From the NCBI RefSeq assembly GCF_000968175.1, contig NZ_FO704551.1, forward strand, positions 1,736,001 through 1,800,000: a stretch of 64,000 bases of DNA, read 5' to 3'. Positions within the stretch are counted from its first letter, which is position 1; each line of letters opens with the position of its first letter. The position numbers and the translations under genes were made by a program. Positions 28,170 through 37,853 of this stretch are shown in pieces. The stretch comes from Xenorhabdus poinarii G6 (GTDB taxonomy: Bacteria; Pseudomonadota; Gammaproteobacteria; Enterobacterales; Enterobacteriaceae). The notes under the pieces were generated by a model, which was not told where the DNA came from, made no database searches, and saw nothing but the letters and a program-made list of their open reading frames with translations.

Positions 28170-28187
28170 CGCCGGTAAAAACCGGCG
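28170..28187. terminator. Hairpin between fadD and rnd
   Basis: CGCCGGT pairs with ACCGGCG; short T-runs flank it on both strands. Placed to end fadD, with possible read-through into rnd. Confidence 0.55.
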
Positions 28188-28238
28188 CTGTTTAACTGCC
28201 TCTATGTAAAATCAGTGGGGATACAGTAACAAACACGA

Positions 28239-29927
28239 TCAACTATGAGTATTATTCACTTTTGCCAATTCTTCATTGCGCAATTCTTTACGCAAGATCT
28301 TACCGACATTGGATTTTGGCAATTCATTGCGGAATTCAATAAATTTCGGCACTTTATATCCCGTCAGGTAACGACGACAATGCGTCTTAAGTTCATCTTC
28401 AGTCAGGCTGGCATCTTTACGAACAACAAATATTTTGACTGTTTCTCCTGACATTTCACTCGGAACGCCCACTGCTGCCGACTCTAACACTTTAGGATGG
28501 GAAGAAACAACATCTTCTACTTCATTTGGATAGACATTAAATCCTGAAACCAAAATCATGTCTTTTTTCCGGTCAACAATGTGGAAAAAGCCATGGTCAT
28601 CTATTCTGGCAATATCTCCTGTTGCCAGCCAACCGTCTTTCAATACTTCATCTGTTGCATCAGGACGGTTCCAGTAACCTTTCATGACCTGTGGCCCACG
28701 AACCCACATTTCCCCCACTTCCCCTTGCGGAACTTCATGACCATCATCCCCAATCAACTTGATTTCTGTTGAAGAAACAGGAAAACCAATGCTACCACTG
28801 TAAGTGGTCAAGTTATGCGGGTTCGCTGCAACCAGCGGCGAACATTCTGTCAATCCATAACCTTCCAGTAAATGACAACCGGTCAGATCTTGCCATTTTT
28901 CAGCCACGACTTTTTGCACAGCCATACCGCCGCCGACAGACAAACGCAATGAGGAGAAATCTAACTTCTGGAATTCGGGGTTATTCAACCAGGCATTGAA
29001 TAGCGTGTTAACGCCAGAGAGCGCAGTAAAACGATAACGTGACAACTCTTTGACTGTGCCATTGACATCGCGGGGATTGGTAATCAGCAGATTTTGCCCA
29101 CCCAGTTCAATGAAAAACAGGCAATTCACTGTCAAAGCAAAGATATGGTACAACGGCAATGCGGTTACTACTATCTCTTGCCCAACCTTCATTAACGGAG
29201 AATAACACGCTCTGGCCTGTTCAAGGTTTGCCAACATATTGTGGTGGGTCAACATGGCCCCTTTGGCTACCCCCGTCGTTCCCCCCGTATATTGCAGAAA
29301 CGCCAAATCCCCGCCTTTGACTTCCGGTTTGACATACTGCATTCGGTAGCCTTGATGCATGGCACGACGAAACGAAATGGCATCCGGTAAATGATATTTA
29401 GGAACGAGACGTTTGACGTATTTAACGACAAAATCAACAAGAGTTCCTTTCGGGCGGGAAAGTTGGTCGCCCATGCGTGTTAAAATAACGTGCTTGACCT
29501 GGGTATTGAAAACGATCTTTTCCAGAGTATGGGCAAAATTAGAAACAATAACAATGGCCGATGTCCCACTGTCATTCAGCTGATGCTCCAGTTCTCGCGG
29601 GGTGTAAAGCGGGTTAACATTTACAACAATCATGCCCGCCCGCAGAATACCAAACAGTGCTACGGGATATTGCAGTAAGTTTGGCATCATCAATGCCACG
29701 CGATCTCCTCTTTTCAGACCCAGCCCATTCTGTAAATAAGCAGCAAAGGCACGGCTACGCTCTTCCAGTTTACGGAAAGTGATGACCTCACCCATATTGA
29801 TAAATGCGATTTGATCGGCATAACGCGCCACAGAATTTTCAAACATTTCAATCAACGACGAATAACGGTCGGGATCGATCTCTGCCGGAACATCTGCCGG
29901 ATAATGTTTTAGCCAGATTTTTTCCAA
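28239..29927 (-). CDS. fadD: Long-chain fatty acid-CoA ligase FadD
   Basis: 562 residues. Activates exogenous long-chain fatty acids to acyl-CoA at the inner membrane, coupling uptake to beta-oxidation. AMP-binding motif [16 protein letters not shown] near residue 215, A5 [10 protein letters not shown]7 [12 protein letters not shown], and the acyl-CoA synthetase signature around DGWLATGD. A FadR-like operator lies about 80 bases upstream. Intact. Confidence 0.97.
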   Translation of the reverse strand: MEKIWLKHYPADVPAEIDPDRYSSLIEMFENSVARYADQIAFINMGEVITFRKLEERSRAFAAYLQNGLGLKRGDRVALMMPNLLQYPVALFGILRAGMIVVNVNPLYTPRELEHQLNDSGTSAIVIVSNFAHTLEKIVFNTQVKHVILTRMGDQLSRPKGTLVDFVVKYVKRLVPKYHLPDAISFRRAMHQGYRMQYVKPEVKGGDLAFLQYTGGTTGVAKGAMLTHHNMLANLEQARACYSPLMKVGQEIVVTALPLYHIFALTVNCLFFIELGGQNLLITNPRDVNGTVKELSRYRFTALSGVNTLFNAWLNNPEFQKLDFSSLRLSVGGGMAVQKVVAEKWQDLTGCHLLEGYGLTECSPLVAANPHNLTTYSGSIGFPVSSTEIKLIGDDGHEVPQGEVGEMWVRGPQVMKGYWNRPDATDEVLKDGWLATGDIARIDDHGFFHIVDRKKDMILVSGFNVYPNEVEDVVSSHPKVLESAAVGVPSEMSGETVKIFVVRKDASLTEDELKTHCRRYLTGYKVPKFIEFRNELPKSNVGKILRKELRNEELAKVNNTHS

Positions 29928-30287
29928 GTTGAATACTCCTGAAATCTAATTGCAATGTGATCACTGACCATAAAACAAACCAGATCTATATATTTAACAA
30001 ATTATTAACTCAGCTGACCAGTTTGAAAAGAGACAATGTTCAGGTTGGCGATACACATCACTAAATTAATATCATCAATGAGAGCAAAAAAATAAGGCAG
30101 CTTTTGCCGCCTGTGTGTTTATTGTTATTTATCAACAGATTGCTTAAATTATTAATCATTATATTTATCATTAACTGATGATACATCGGTTTACTAATTT
30201 TTGACTTAAAGTCCCACCATTATTCCAAATGGTTATAATAATACCTCAATATGCGACAATGATTAAGAATAGGATTGATACCCGGAC
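29928..30287. other. Region upstream of fadD
   Basis: 360 bases between fadD and the small + strand frame at 30288. It holds the FadR-like site, a TGTGATCACTG element at 29956-29966 resembling a CRP half-site, and a TATAAT box at 30234-30239 pointing rightward. No larger ORF. Confidence 0.5.
30007..30023. promoter_or_regulatory. FadR operator-like site upstream of fadD
   Basis: AACTCAGCTGACCAGTT: the right half matches the FadR consensus GACCAGTT exactly and the left half keeps AACT and C at the dyad. Position about 80 bases before fadD fits repression by FadR relieved by acyl-CoA. Confidence 0.65.
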
Positions 30288-30386
30288 TTGGCAGACAAAA
30301 TAACAATACAAAAAGCATGGTTATTAGCACTGATTCTTATCGGCGTTAATTTGGCAATGGTGGCTTTCTCAGAAGAAAAGGCCTAA
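30288..30386 (+). CDS. Candidate 32-aa membrane peptide
   Basis: TTG-initiated frame: ADKITIQKAWLLALILIGV then NLAMVAFSEEKA, a single hydrophobic span with polar ends. An in-frame stop four codons upstream leaves TTG as the only common start; AGGA lies about 14 bases before it, which is long. A consensus TATAAT sits about 50 bases upstream on the same strand. It is divergent from fadD and converges with tsaB. Amino-acid composition is that of a real small membrane protein, but the start is poor. Confidence 0.4.
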   Translation: MADKITIQKAWLLALILIGVNLAMVAFSEEKA

Positions 30387-30412
30387 ATTTTATTTTACCG
30401 GACAGAATTCGC

Positions 30413-31108
30413 TTAACGGCCCGGCAATTTTTTCCAGCTGACTTCATTACGCAGATAAACAGGTTCAGCATGTTCAACCGCCGTCACTTCCCCGGCTTTC
30501 CACATCTGAGCGGCCAGTGGCAACATATCTTCTGCATGAGGTAAAGTAATATGGCTTGCAGTCAGCGTTAAATGACTGTCCAATAATTGAGGATAGGCTT
30601 CCCACCCGGTTCCAGCAATCGCCCATTCACCGGACAAGGCGTTCATTATCTCACGCACCTGTTCAGGTTTCAAAACAGCTTCCGTTGCATCGCCTTGCCA
30701 TTCCCCCTGAGAGTCACGGCTGTACTGCCCCCAATAAACTTCTCCCATTCGTGCATCAATAGCAACCAAAACGCTTGTTGCGCCTTGCAGACGAAAGCTT
30801 CCCTGCGCCATCGTTTTCAAAGAAGAAACACCGATCATTGGCAACTCAGCCCCTAATGCCAGACCTTGAGCGATACCAACACCAATCCGCACCCCTGTAA
30901 AACTGCCCGGCCCGCGCCCAAATGCTAACGCATGCAATTGTTGCAGGCTCACATGACCTTTCGATAATACCTTCTGCACCATGGGCAAAATACGTTGGGT
31001 ATGCTCTCGTGGGGAAATTTCAAACTGTGCCTCAATAGCACCGTCATTCCAAAGTGCAACAGAACAAGCTTCAGTTGCAGTATCAATAGCTAAAATCCGC
31101 GTGGACAT
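30413..31108 (-). CDS. tsaB: tRNA t6A37 synthesis protein TsaB
   Basis: 231 residues, ASKHA fold. Scaffolds TsaD and TsaE for threonylcarbamoyl transfer to adenosine 37 of ANN-decoding tRNAs. N-terminal [14 protein letters not shown] and [25 protein letters not shown] are hallmark segments. Between yoaA (upstream) and fadD as in E. coli. Confidence 0.96.
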   Translation of the reverse strand: MSTRILAIDTATEACSVALWNDGAIEAQFEISPREHTQRILPMVQKVLSKGHVSLQQLHALAFGRGPGSFTGVRIGVGIAQGLALGAELPMIGVSSLKTMAQGSFRLQGATSVLVAIDARMGEVYWGQYSRDSQGEWQGDATEAVLKPEQVREIMNALSGEWAIAGTGWEAYPQLLDSHLTLTASHITLPHAEDMLPLAAQMWKAGEVTAVEHAEPVYLRNEVSWKKLPGR

Positions 31109-31142
31109 GCCTTAACTCCGGCAAGAATAGAATTCGAAACAA

Positions 31143-31164
31143 GGGGCTATATTACCATAGCCCC
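31143..31164. terminator. Hairpin between yoaA and tsaB
   Basis: GGGGCTAT pairs with ATAGCCCC around a six-base loop; on the - strand it is followed by TTGTTTC. Confidence 0.6.
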
Positions 31165-31216
31165 AACGTCATCGCCCCGACAATTTCATCCCGACTATTT
31201 TCTTGATTCTGCTTAT

Positions 31217-33133
31217 TTATACTGACTTTGATGGCCGTGATTTCAGAAATGCTATCGCTTTTGATAAATCACGGGTGCGAGATGCGGGAGGCAAACTATT
31301 CAGAAAAACCTCACCGTATGGGCGCATAACTAACCGATTGTCACAAATCACCACGACACCATAATCATCAATATCGCGGATCAGCCGTCCAACCCCCTGT
31401 TTCAAGTCAATCACCGCATCGGGAAGTTGAACTTCGTTAAAAGAATCCCCTCCCTTAATCTGGCAATCCTCGATACGCGCCTTAAGCAAGGGATCATCCG
31501 GGGCTGTAAATGGTAATTTATCAATAATAACGCAGGATAACGCATCACCACGAACATCAACACCTTCCCAAAAACTGCCTGTCGCCACCAGCAAGGCATT
31601 ACCCGCCGAAATAAATTGCGACAGCAGTTGTGTTTTGCTCGTCTCCCCCTGTACCAATACTGGCAATGTCATATTGGCGCGAAATTCTTCAGCCAAACTG
31701 CGCATCATTTGATGAGAAGTACAGAGGAAAAAACAACGTCCTTGATTGCTTTCAATTAACGGCTTAAGCATCCGAGCCAACCATTTTGCCCCGCCACTTT
31801 GATTCGGTGAGGGTAAATAACGCGGCACACACAATAACATTTGACGTTGATAATCAAACGGGCTGGGCAGGAGTAACGTTCGAGCCTGTTTCAATCCCAA
31901 ACGTTCAGTGAAATGGTCTAGCTGTTCATTCACCGACAATGTTGCCGATGTAAAAACCCAACAACCCGATTGTTCACGGATCATCTCGCTAAATTTATCA
32001 GAGACAGATAAAGGGGTGAGTGCCAACAAAAAATGCCGACCATAACTTTCAAACCAATAACTGTAATCGGGTATGTTAACATCAATCAGACGTTTAAGAC
32101 GATGACGATAAAGGGTTGCCCGTTCAAAAGCGGCATCCAGCATAGCTGAACGCCCCAACGAGAGCTTCATCACGTCATAACAAAGTTCAAGAGCATCATC
32201 CAATCGAACTAACGCCCGTTGAACGGGTTGCTGTCGCAAGGCCTCACGCAAATTGCCCCGATAGCTGCTTTCCCCCAGTGCCAGACGAAAATCTTGGGCA
32301 CTCTGGCTGAGACGATCGGCACTTTTCTGCAATTGTGCTTGATCACGAACTTCGATACGGTAAGCCATGATGATATCACGCGATAAATCCATCAACTGAC
32401 GGCTACTTAATTGCTGACCAAAGTATTGACTGGCAATATCGGGAACTTGGTGAGCCTCATCAAAAATCACAACATCAGCCTGCGGGATCAATTCACCAAA
32501 CCCGCTATCCTTAACGACCCTATCAGCCATAAAGAGATGATGGTTAACAATGACAATATCCGCTTCCAGCGCTTTTCGACGAGCTTTTAAAACGAAACAT
32601 TCCTGATAACAGGGACAGTCACTACCAAGACAATTGTCATTGGTACTGGTGACCAACGGCCAGACGGTACTGTCCTCCGCCACTTGATGGCAACGACTGA
32701 TATCGCCATCGTCTGTATGAGCTGACCAATGCTTTAATTTGATGACTTGCGCTAATATTTCCGCTTCCATCTGAGTATGGCCCATTGACTGCTGTTCAAG
32801 GCGTTCAAGGCATAGATAATTTGAACGCCCTTTCAATAAGGCCAGATTACCCGTAAAATCTAACGCATTGACAATCGTAGGCAGATCCCGATTGTAGAGC
32901 TGATCCTGCAACGCTTTAGAACCCGTGGAAATAATCACTTTTTTACCGGAGCGCAAAGCCGGGACTAAATAAGCAAATGTTTTGCCGGTTCCCGTCCCCG
33001 CTTCCACAACCAATTGTTGCTGCTTTTCAATCGCAACAGTAATGGCCGACGACATTTCTCGCTGAGCATCGCGCGGCTTAAAACCGGGTATGGCTTTGGC
33101 CAGTAGGCCATTCTTTGCAAAATCGTCTGACAC
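31217..33133 (-). CDS. yoaA: ATP-dependent DNA helicase YoaA (DinG/XPD-like)
   Basis: 638-residue superfamily 2 Fe-S helicase. Motif I EAGTGTGKTFAYLVPA, DEAH box in VIFDEAHQVPD, and the cysteine set that holds the 4Fe-4S cluster (YLCLERL, DNCLGSDCPCYQECF). The C-terminal motif VI region GVGRLIRDIDDYG is conserved. In E. coli YoaA pairs with HolC and processes stalled forks. Intact. Confidence 0.96.
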   Translation of the reverse strand: MSDDFAKNGLLAKAIPGFKPRDAQREMSSAITVAIEKQQQLVVEAGTGTGKTFAYLVPALRSGKKVIISTGSKALQDQLYNRDLPTIVNALDFTGNLALLKGRSNYLCLERLEQQSMGHTQMEAEILAQVIKLKHWSAHTDDGDISRCHQVAEDSTVWPLVTSTNDNCLGSDCPCYQECFVLKARRKALEADIVIVNHHLFMADRVVKDSGFGELIPQADVVIFDEAHQVPDIASQYFGQQLSSRQLMDLSRDIIMAYRIEVRDQAQLQKSADRLSQSAQDFRLALGESSYRGNLREALRQQPVQRALVRLDDALELCYDVMKLSLGRSAMLDAAFERATLYRHRLKRLIDVNIPDYSYWFESYGRHFLLALTPLSVSDKFSEMIREQSGCWVFTSATLSVNEQLDHFTERLGLKQARTLLLPSPFDYQRQMLLCVPRYLPSPNQSGGAKWLARMLKPLIESNQGRCFFLCTSHQMMRSLAEEFRANMTLPVLVQGETSKTQLLSQFISAGNALLVATGSFWEGVDVRGDALSCVIIDKLPFTAPDDPLLKARIEDCQIKGGDSFNEVQLPDAVIDLKQGVGRLIRDIDDYGVVVICDNRLVMRPYGEVFLNSLPPASRTRDLSKAIAFLKSRPSKSV

Positions 33134-33233
33134 AGACTGTCTCTTTCAATAAAATGTGACAGAATTATGCCAATACTGGGTTGTAATAACTACCCAATTC
33201 AGCAAAAAACTGTATAAATTAACAGGAGATTTA

Positions 33234-33578
33234 ATGACTATTGAACGCATTGATCCGGATACCCGTTGGTCAGAAGCGGTCATTCACAATGACACCATCT
33301 ATTATACCAGTGTGCCGGAAAAACTTGATGGTGATATCATCGAACAAACATCGGATACCCTGGCAGCCATTGACTCTCTGTTATATCGTCTTGGTTCAGA
33401 TAAAAGTAAGATCTTAGATGCGACGATTTTTCTGGCCGATAAGGCCGATTTTGCCGGCATGAATACCGCCTGGGATGCCTGGGTTGTGGCAGGAAGTGCT
33501 CCCGTTCGCTGCACCGTTCAGGCGGCATTGATGGATCCAAAATATAAAGTAGAGATTAAAATCATCGCGGCTTTATAA
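33234..33578 (+). CDS. yoaB: RidA-family protein YoaB
   Basis: 114 residues from the ATG at 33234, with CAGGAGA five bases upstream; the longer frame to 33156 lacks a ribosome site and overlaps the yoaA promoter. RutC/RidA fold (TSVPEKLDGDIIEQTSDTLAAIDSLL; ATIFLADKADFAGMNTAWDAWV; PVRCTVQAALMDPKYKVEIK with the conserved Arg). Family members hydrolyse reactive enamine/imine intermediates; this subgroup's substrate is unsettled. Divergent from yoaA. Confidence 0.93.
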   Translation: MTIERIDPDTRWSEAVIHNDTIYYTSVPEKLDGDIIEQTSDTLAAIDSLLYRLGSDKSKILDATIFLADKADFAGMNTAWDAWVVAGSAPVRCTVQAALMDPKYKVEIKIIAAL

Positions 33579-33586
33579 ACAGTCGT

Positions 33587-33632
33587 CCAAAAGGGCATTG
33601 AACACGTTATCGCTCGTTCAATGCCCTTTTGG
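33587..33632. terminator. Strong inverted repeat between yoaB and mdtI
   Basis: A perfect 17-bp stem (CCAAAAGGGCATTGAAC and complement) with a 12-base loop. CTTTT at the end of each inner arm allows it to end both converging transcripts. Confidence 0.8.
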
Positions 33633-33674
33633 AAAAAATTCACTCAATGAAATTTAAGGTATGGGGCGCAGAGA

Positions 33675-34007
33675 TTAAGCCATCTTAATCATAATCATAC
33701 CAATCAATAACAGTATGATACCACCCCATCCCTTAAAATTCAGACGTTGATTAAACATGATCCAGCCTGCGGCAACCGTGGCAATAATCCCGAACGCCCC
33801 CCATAATGCATAAGCGACAGAGAGTTCAATGCCTTTCACCGCCTGCGCCAATGCACTGAATGCCCCCAAAACAGCGACCAGGGATAAAAGGCCGATCCAA
33901 ACGCGCTGAAATCCGTTGGATAATTTCAATAAAATATTGGCCAGAATTTCCAAAACAACCGCGAGAGCCAGAAACGCGCCGTGCCACCATTCGAATTGAG
34001 TTAGCAT
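33675..34007 (-). CDS. mdtI: Spermidine exporter subunit MdtI
   Basis: 110-residue small multidrug-resistance family protein with four membrane helices ([29 protein letters not shown], with the conserved membrane-embedded Glu). Works as an obligate heteromer with MdtJ to excrete spermidine. The ATG at 34007 follows the mdtJ stop by one base, so the two are translationally coupled; the longer frame to 34049 lies inside mdtJ. Confidence 0.93.
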   Translation of the reverse strand: MLTQFEWWHGAFLALAVVLEILANILLKLSNGFQRVWIGLLSLVAVLGAFSALAQAVKGIELSVAYALWGAFGIIATVAAGWIMFNQRLNFKGWGGIILLLIGMIMIKMA

Positions 34008-34008
34008 A

Positions 34009-34380
34009 TCATGCCTCCTTGGCTTGCTTGCCGAATGCATTTGTTCCATCGCCTTGCGCTTTCTTCGCCCCCATCTTGATTAAAATAATCCCGGCTATTA
34101 ATGATGCCAGTCCAGCCATTTTCATCAATGACAGTGACTCGTTGAACCACAATACACTAAAAGTAGTAATAAACAGGATCCCGATCCCTTCCCACAATGC
34201 ATAAGCCACACCTAATGCGACCTTTTTCACCGCAATGGCCAGAAAAACATAAGAAGTGGTGATCATAGTGTACATCACGATCATGCCTGTAAAATCACCT
34301 GAAACGCTGGCTTGTTTCATTGACAGTGTGCCAATCACTTCTGCCACAATCGCCAGTGCAAGAAATATCCAATAAATCAT
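34009..34380 (-). CDS. mdtJ: Spermidine exporter subunit MdtJ
   Basis: 123 residues, four-helix SMR protein ([28 protein letters not shown] with the key Glu; [21 protein letters not shown]). Start chosen at 34380 with AGGAG seven bases upstream, matching E. coli MdtJ; the in-frame extension to 34452 has no start support. A leader with a small upstream ORF and hairpins precedes it, suggesting polyamine-dependent control. Confidence 0.94.
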   Translation of the reverse strand: MIYWIFLALAIVAEVIGTLSMKQASVSGDFTGMIVMYTMITTSYVFLAIAVKKVALGVAYALWEGIGILFITTFSVLWFNESLSLMKMAGLASLIAGIILIKMGAKKAQGDGTNAFGKQAKEA

Positions 34381-34510
34381 TTTTTTCTCCTGAACATACT
34401 GATAAGCATGCCAAGATATCAAGCTATAGATACCAATAAGATCAGCAGCCAATACCGCTGCAAAAGGTCAGAATTAAACTAATGTGTTAGCAAAATATTT
34501 TGGCAAAACA

Positions 34511-34560
34511 AGAATGACCGGTGAAGAACCGGTTAGCAGGAAAAGGCCCTAAAGGGCGCC
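34511..34560 (-). promoter_or_regulatory. Hairpins in the mdtJI leader (possible attenuator)
   Basis: On the - strand, GGCGCCC-TTTA-GGGCC overlaps the end of the candidate leader peptide and CCGGT-TCTTC-ACCGG with a following T-rich stretch overlaps its stop. The arrangement suits translation-dependent attenuation. Confidence 0.4.
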
Positions 34561-34607
34561 GCACCAATAGTGCTCACTGGATAAGATAGCTGAGAGGAAA
34601 AGAACAT
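34533..34607 (-). CDS. Candidate upstream peptide ORF of mdtJI (mdtU-like)
   Basis: 24-codon frame beginning MFFSSQLSYPVSTIG and ending APFRAFSC, then TAA, 152 bases before mdtJ on the same strand. Its last codons lie within a GGCGCCC/GGGCC hairpin, and just past the stop CCGGT-TCTTC-ACCGG forms a second hairpin followed by a T-rich run. E. coli mdtJI is known to be preceded by a short ORF, mdtU, needed for spermidine-dependent expression; this is in the same place. I could not compare sequences, and the ribosome site is weak. Confidence 0.45.
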   Translation of the reverse strand: MFFSSQLSYPVSTIGAAPFRAFSC

Positions 34608-34887
34608 GGGTACAACGTTGAATTTTGTTACTATGTCGAATGTTGACGCTTTTGGCGCTATTCATGATGTTTTATTCTTTCATCACACGATGAAACTGTG
34701 CGATAGACTAAGAATCCTCATATTTATGTGTAATAGATTAAAGTATTTCTAGCATAAATAGATATAAAAAGCAATTTTCTATTGACAGATAGTGGATGTT
34801 GTTAATGACAAAGGTATAAATCCAGATGGGATCTGACCGCAGAACGCGGTCAGATAATCATAGTGAAAAATCGGAAAAGACAGTGTG
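34608..34887. other. Intergenic region mdtJI / zwf
   Basis: No secure gene. A 48-codon frame on + (34606-34752, MGTTLNFVTMSNV...) has a GAGAGGA ribosome-site match but no recognisable protein character and is antisense to the candidate leader. A perfect hairpin ATCTGACCGC-AGAAC-GCGGTCAGAT at 34831-34855 lies past the zwf stop, without a T-tract. Confidence 0.5.
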
Positions 34888-36363
34888 TTACTCAAATTCG
34901 TTCCACGAGCGCCCATCACGGGTAATCATGGCAATAGAAGCCACTGGTCCCCAAGTACCCGCTTGATAAGGTTTTGGCGGTTCATTATCCGCAGCCCATG
35001 CATCCACAATGGAATCCACCCATTTCCACGCTTCTTCCACTTCATCACGACGAACAAACAGTGCCTGAATGCCTCGCATTGCTTCTAACAACAACCTCTC
35101 ATACGCATCTGCAAGGTGCGTTTGATTAAATGTTTCAGAAAAACTCAGATCCAGTTTGGTCGTTTGCAACCGATGTTTATGTTCCAGCCCCGGCGCTTTA
35201 TTCAGGACGTCAATATCAATACCCTCATCGGGCTGCAAACGAATGGTCAATTTATTCTGGGGCAATTGCTGATAAGATTCAGCAAACAGATTCAAAGAAG
35301 GCTCTTTAAAATAGACGACAACTTCGGAACATTTCGCCGGCAAACGTTTCCCTGTTCTCAGGTAAAAAGGCACCCCAGACCAGCGCCAGTCATCAATATC
35401 AACCCGAATCGATACAAAAGTATCCGTTTTACTGGCCTTATTGGCGCCCTCTTCTTCCAGGTAACCAGGCACTTTCTTACCATGTACAAAACCTGCGGTA
35501 TATTGCCCACGAACCGTTTTTTCCCGTACATTGGTGTGATCAATACGGCGTAATGAGCGCAACACTTTCACTTTTTCATCCCGAATGCGATCAGCACTCA
35601 GATCAGCCGGTGGTGACATGGCAATCATCGTCAGGATTTGCAGGAGATGATTCTGGATCATGTCACGCATCTGCCCGGCCTGATCGAAATAGCCCCAACG
35701 CCCTTCAATTCCCATTTCTTCCGCCACCGTGATTTGCACATGATCAATCGTGCGGTGATCCCAATTATTAACAAACAGTGAATTAGCAAAGCGCAGCGCC
35801 AACAAGTTTAATACGGTTTCTTTCCCCAAATAATGGTCAATGCGGTAGATTTGACGCTCATTGAAATATTTTGCAACTTCATCATTAATCGCTCTGGAAG
35901 AAGCAAGATCCGTTCCTAGCGGCTTTTCCATCACGACACGATTGGGTTCCGTATTCAGTCCCGCAGCACCCAATCCATGACAGACTGAACCAAACGTACT
36001 TGGCGGCATCGCAAAATAGTGGATCGCCGGCAAATTGTCTTTATTCAGTTCTTTTGCCAATTCAGTGAAATGTTCCGTTTCATTGACATCCAAGTTACAA
36101 AATTCCAGACGTGAACTGAGCTTTTTCCACAATGCGGGTTCCAGTTTTTCAGACATAAATGTCGTCAACGCGTCTTCAACCACTTTGGTATAAGCTTTTT
36201 TATCCCAGTCAGCCCGACCAACGCCGATAATCCGGGTATCAGGATGGATATAACCTGCTTTTTCTAATTGATAAAGGGAAGGCATTAATTTCCGGCGTGC
36301 TAAGTCTCCTTTCGCCCCAAAAATTACTAAATTACAAGCCTGAGCTGTAGACGTCACCGCCAT
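34888..36363 (-). CDS. zwf: Glucose-6-phosphate 1-dehydrogenase
   Basis: 491 residues, the E. coli length, from the ATG at 36363 (MAVTSTAQACNLVIFGAKGDLARRKL) with GAGGAG eight bases upstream; ATG-like starts further out add non-homologous residues. NADP motif GAKGDLA, catalytic RIDHYLGKE (His-Lys), and PFYLRTGKRL are present. First step of the oxidative pentose phosphate and Entner-Doudoroff routes. A HexR palindrome lies 37 bases upstream and hexR itself is divergent. Confidence 0.98.
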   Translation of the reverse strand: MAVTSTAQACNLVIFGAKGDLARRKLMPSLYQLEKAGYIHPDTRIIGVGRADWDKKAYTKVVEDALTTFMSEKLEPALWKKLSSRLEFCNLDVNETEHFTELAKELNKDNLPAIHYFAMPPSTFGSVCHGLGAAGLNTEPNRVVMEKPLGTDLASSRAINDEVAKYFNERQIYRIDHYLGKETVLNLLALRFANSLFVNNWDHRTIDHVQITVAEEMGIEGRWGYFDQAGQMRDMIQNHLLQILTMIAMSPPADLSADRIRDEKVKVLRSLRRIDHTNVREKTVRGQYTAGFVHGKKVPGYLEEEGANKASKTDTFVSIRVDIDDWRWSGVPFYLRTGKRLPAKCSEVVVYFKEPSLNLFAESYQQLPQNKLTIRLQPDEGIDIDVLNKAPGLEHKHRLQTTKLDLSFSETFNQTHLADAYERLLLEAMRGIQALFVRRDEVEEAWKWVDSIVDAWAADNEPPKPYQAGTWGPVASIAMITRDGRSWNEFE

Positions 36364-36399
36364 GTTGCATCTCCTCAATTACGGGATATTTACGGAATA

Positions 36400-36416
36400 T
36401 TGTAATTTTTTTACAA
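36400..36416. promoter_or_regulatory. HexR operator upstream of zwf
   Basis: TTGTAATTTTTTTACAA is a perfect TTGTAA-N5-TTACAA palindrome, matching the known HexR site. It is 37 bases from the zwf start and on the zwf side of the zwf-hexR gap. Confidence 0.8.
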
Positions 36417-36844
36417 AATCTACGGGTAATGTACTCTTTTGACTATATGCAGTAAACACTATGCAGCCAACACTGATTATTCAGGTCGTTCTTCGCATTT
36501 CACGTTACTACGATGTTGATTACAACGTCACGTTATTAATGCAAACGTTCAACACCCTAATCCTCATTGCTATCTATTATTTTCACCATGATGTGAGTGT
36601 TATATTCACTCATAATAGGATCACATTTTATCCCTTATGGTGACTATCAACTGAAATTTAATAACGAGTAAGAAATCATCTTACCAAGTTGAAAGTTAGA
36701 CACTGGTCATATTTCCATAAAAAACTTCAAACTATCCGGTTATTACGACTGCCGACTTTCAGTAACAAGTAGTATATTTTCATAAAAATGACATCGATTT
36801 CTCCTGTTAATGAAATCGTTAAAACCGAAGGTAAACTCCGTTTG
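36417..36844. other. Intergenic region zwf / hexR
   Basis: Apart from the HexR box, a hairpin TGAGTG-TTATATT-CACTCA lies at 36593-36611. A frame at 36461-36643 is not convincing as a gene. The hexR promoter is presumably near 36700-36780. Confidence 0.45.
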
Positions 36845-37693
36845 ATGAACATACTGGAACTGCTCCAAAATGGGCTTGATGTTTTGAGTAAGTCAGAGAA
36901 AAAGGTTGCGCAGGTCATTCTTGCTTCCCCACAGACTGCTATCCACTCAAGCATTGCCACCCTGGCTAAAATGGCGAATGTGAGTGAACCGACCGTCAAT
37001 CGTTTTTGTCGCCGCCTCGACACCAAAGGTTTTCCCGACTTTAAATTACTGCTGGCACAAAGCCTTGCCAACGGTACACCTTATGTCAATCGTCACGTGG
37101 AAGAAAGTGACAGTGTCACCGCTTATACCAACAAAATTTTCGAATCCGTGATGGCGAATCTGGACACAGTTAAAAACAATCTGGATATTGCCGCTATTAA
37201 CCGGGCCGTTGATCTCCTGACACAAGCCAGAAAACTGTCATTTTTTGGTCTGGGGGCATCAGCCGCCGTGGCACATGATGCCATGAATAAATTTTTTCGT
37301 TTCAACATTCCGGTGACCTATTTTGATGATATTGTGATGCAACGGATGAGTTGCATGAACAGTACCGAAGGCGATGTCGTTGTACTGATATCCCATACTG
37401 GCAGAACGAAAAACCTTGTAGAACTTGCAAAACTGGCGCGGGAGAATGATGCAACGGTGATTGCCATTACCTCAACCGATTCTCCTTTAGCGCAGGAAGC
37501 AACCCTGCCCATTTTACTTGATGTCCCTGAAGATACCGATATTTATATGCCGATGGTTTCAAGAATTGCCCAATTAACCATCATTGATGTATTGGCAACG
37601 GGTTTTACATTACGCCGAGGCACGAAATTCAGGGATAACTTGAAGAGGGTCAAAGAAGCGTTGCGTCATTCGCGGTTTGATAAACATGAATAA
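36845..37693 (+). CDS. hexR: Carbon-metabolism repressor HexR (RpiR family)
   Basis: 282 residues from the ATG at 36845 (MNILELLQNGLDVLSKSEKKVAQVILASP), which matches HexR; the frame is open 19 codons further up but with unrelated sequence. N-terminal RpiR helix-turn-helix (SIATLAKMANVSEPTVNRFCRRL) and a C-terminal SIS sugar-phosphate domain (FFGLGASAAVAHDAMNKF; ISHTGRTKNLVELA). Relieved by 2-keto-3-deoxy-6-phosphogluconate in relatives. It should repress zwf through the operator 430 bases away. Confidence 0.95.
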   Translation: MNILELLQNGLDVLSKSEKKVAQVILASPQTAIHSSIATLAKMANVSEPTVNRFCRRLDTKGFPDFKLLLAQSLANGTPYVNRHVEESDSVTAYTNKIFESVMANLDTVKNNLDIAAINRAVDLLTQARKLSFFGLGASAAVAHDAMNKFFRFNIPVTYFDDIVMQRMSCMNSTEGDVVVLISHTGRTKNLVELAKLARENDATVIAITSTDSPLAQEATLPILLDVPEDTDIYMPMVSRIAQLTIIDVLATGFTLRRGTKFRDNLKRVKEALRHSRFDKHE

Positions 37694-37853
37694 CAAAAAA
37701 TAGCAAAAACAGAAGGTAAGCTGTGTTTTTGTTCACTATTTATCAACCCATCAGACTGATAACATAGGGCGATTTTCCCTTCAGCATATTTGCCATACAG
37801 GGGGAATAATCGAGATATGAAATGGTTATTTTAAGGTAATCGAAAACACGCAG

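Noticed and set aside
33134-33170. CTGT...ACAG pair before yoaA as a LexA box
   Set aside because: The half sites are about 18 bases apart instead of 8.
34831-34855. Hairpin past zwf as a rho-independent terminator
   Set aside because: The stem is perfect but no T-tract follows on either strand; recorded only as a hairpin.
36461-36643. 60-aa frame between zwf and hexR
   Set aside because: No ribosome site or conserved character; it lies in the regulatory gap and looks like chance.
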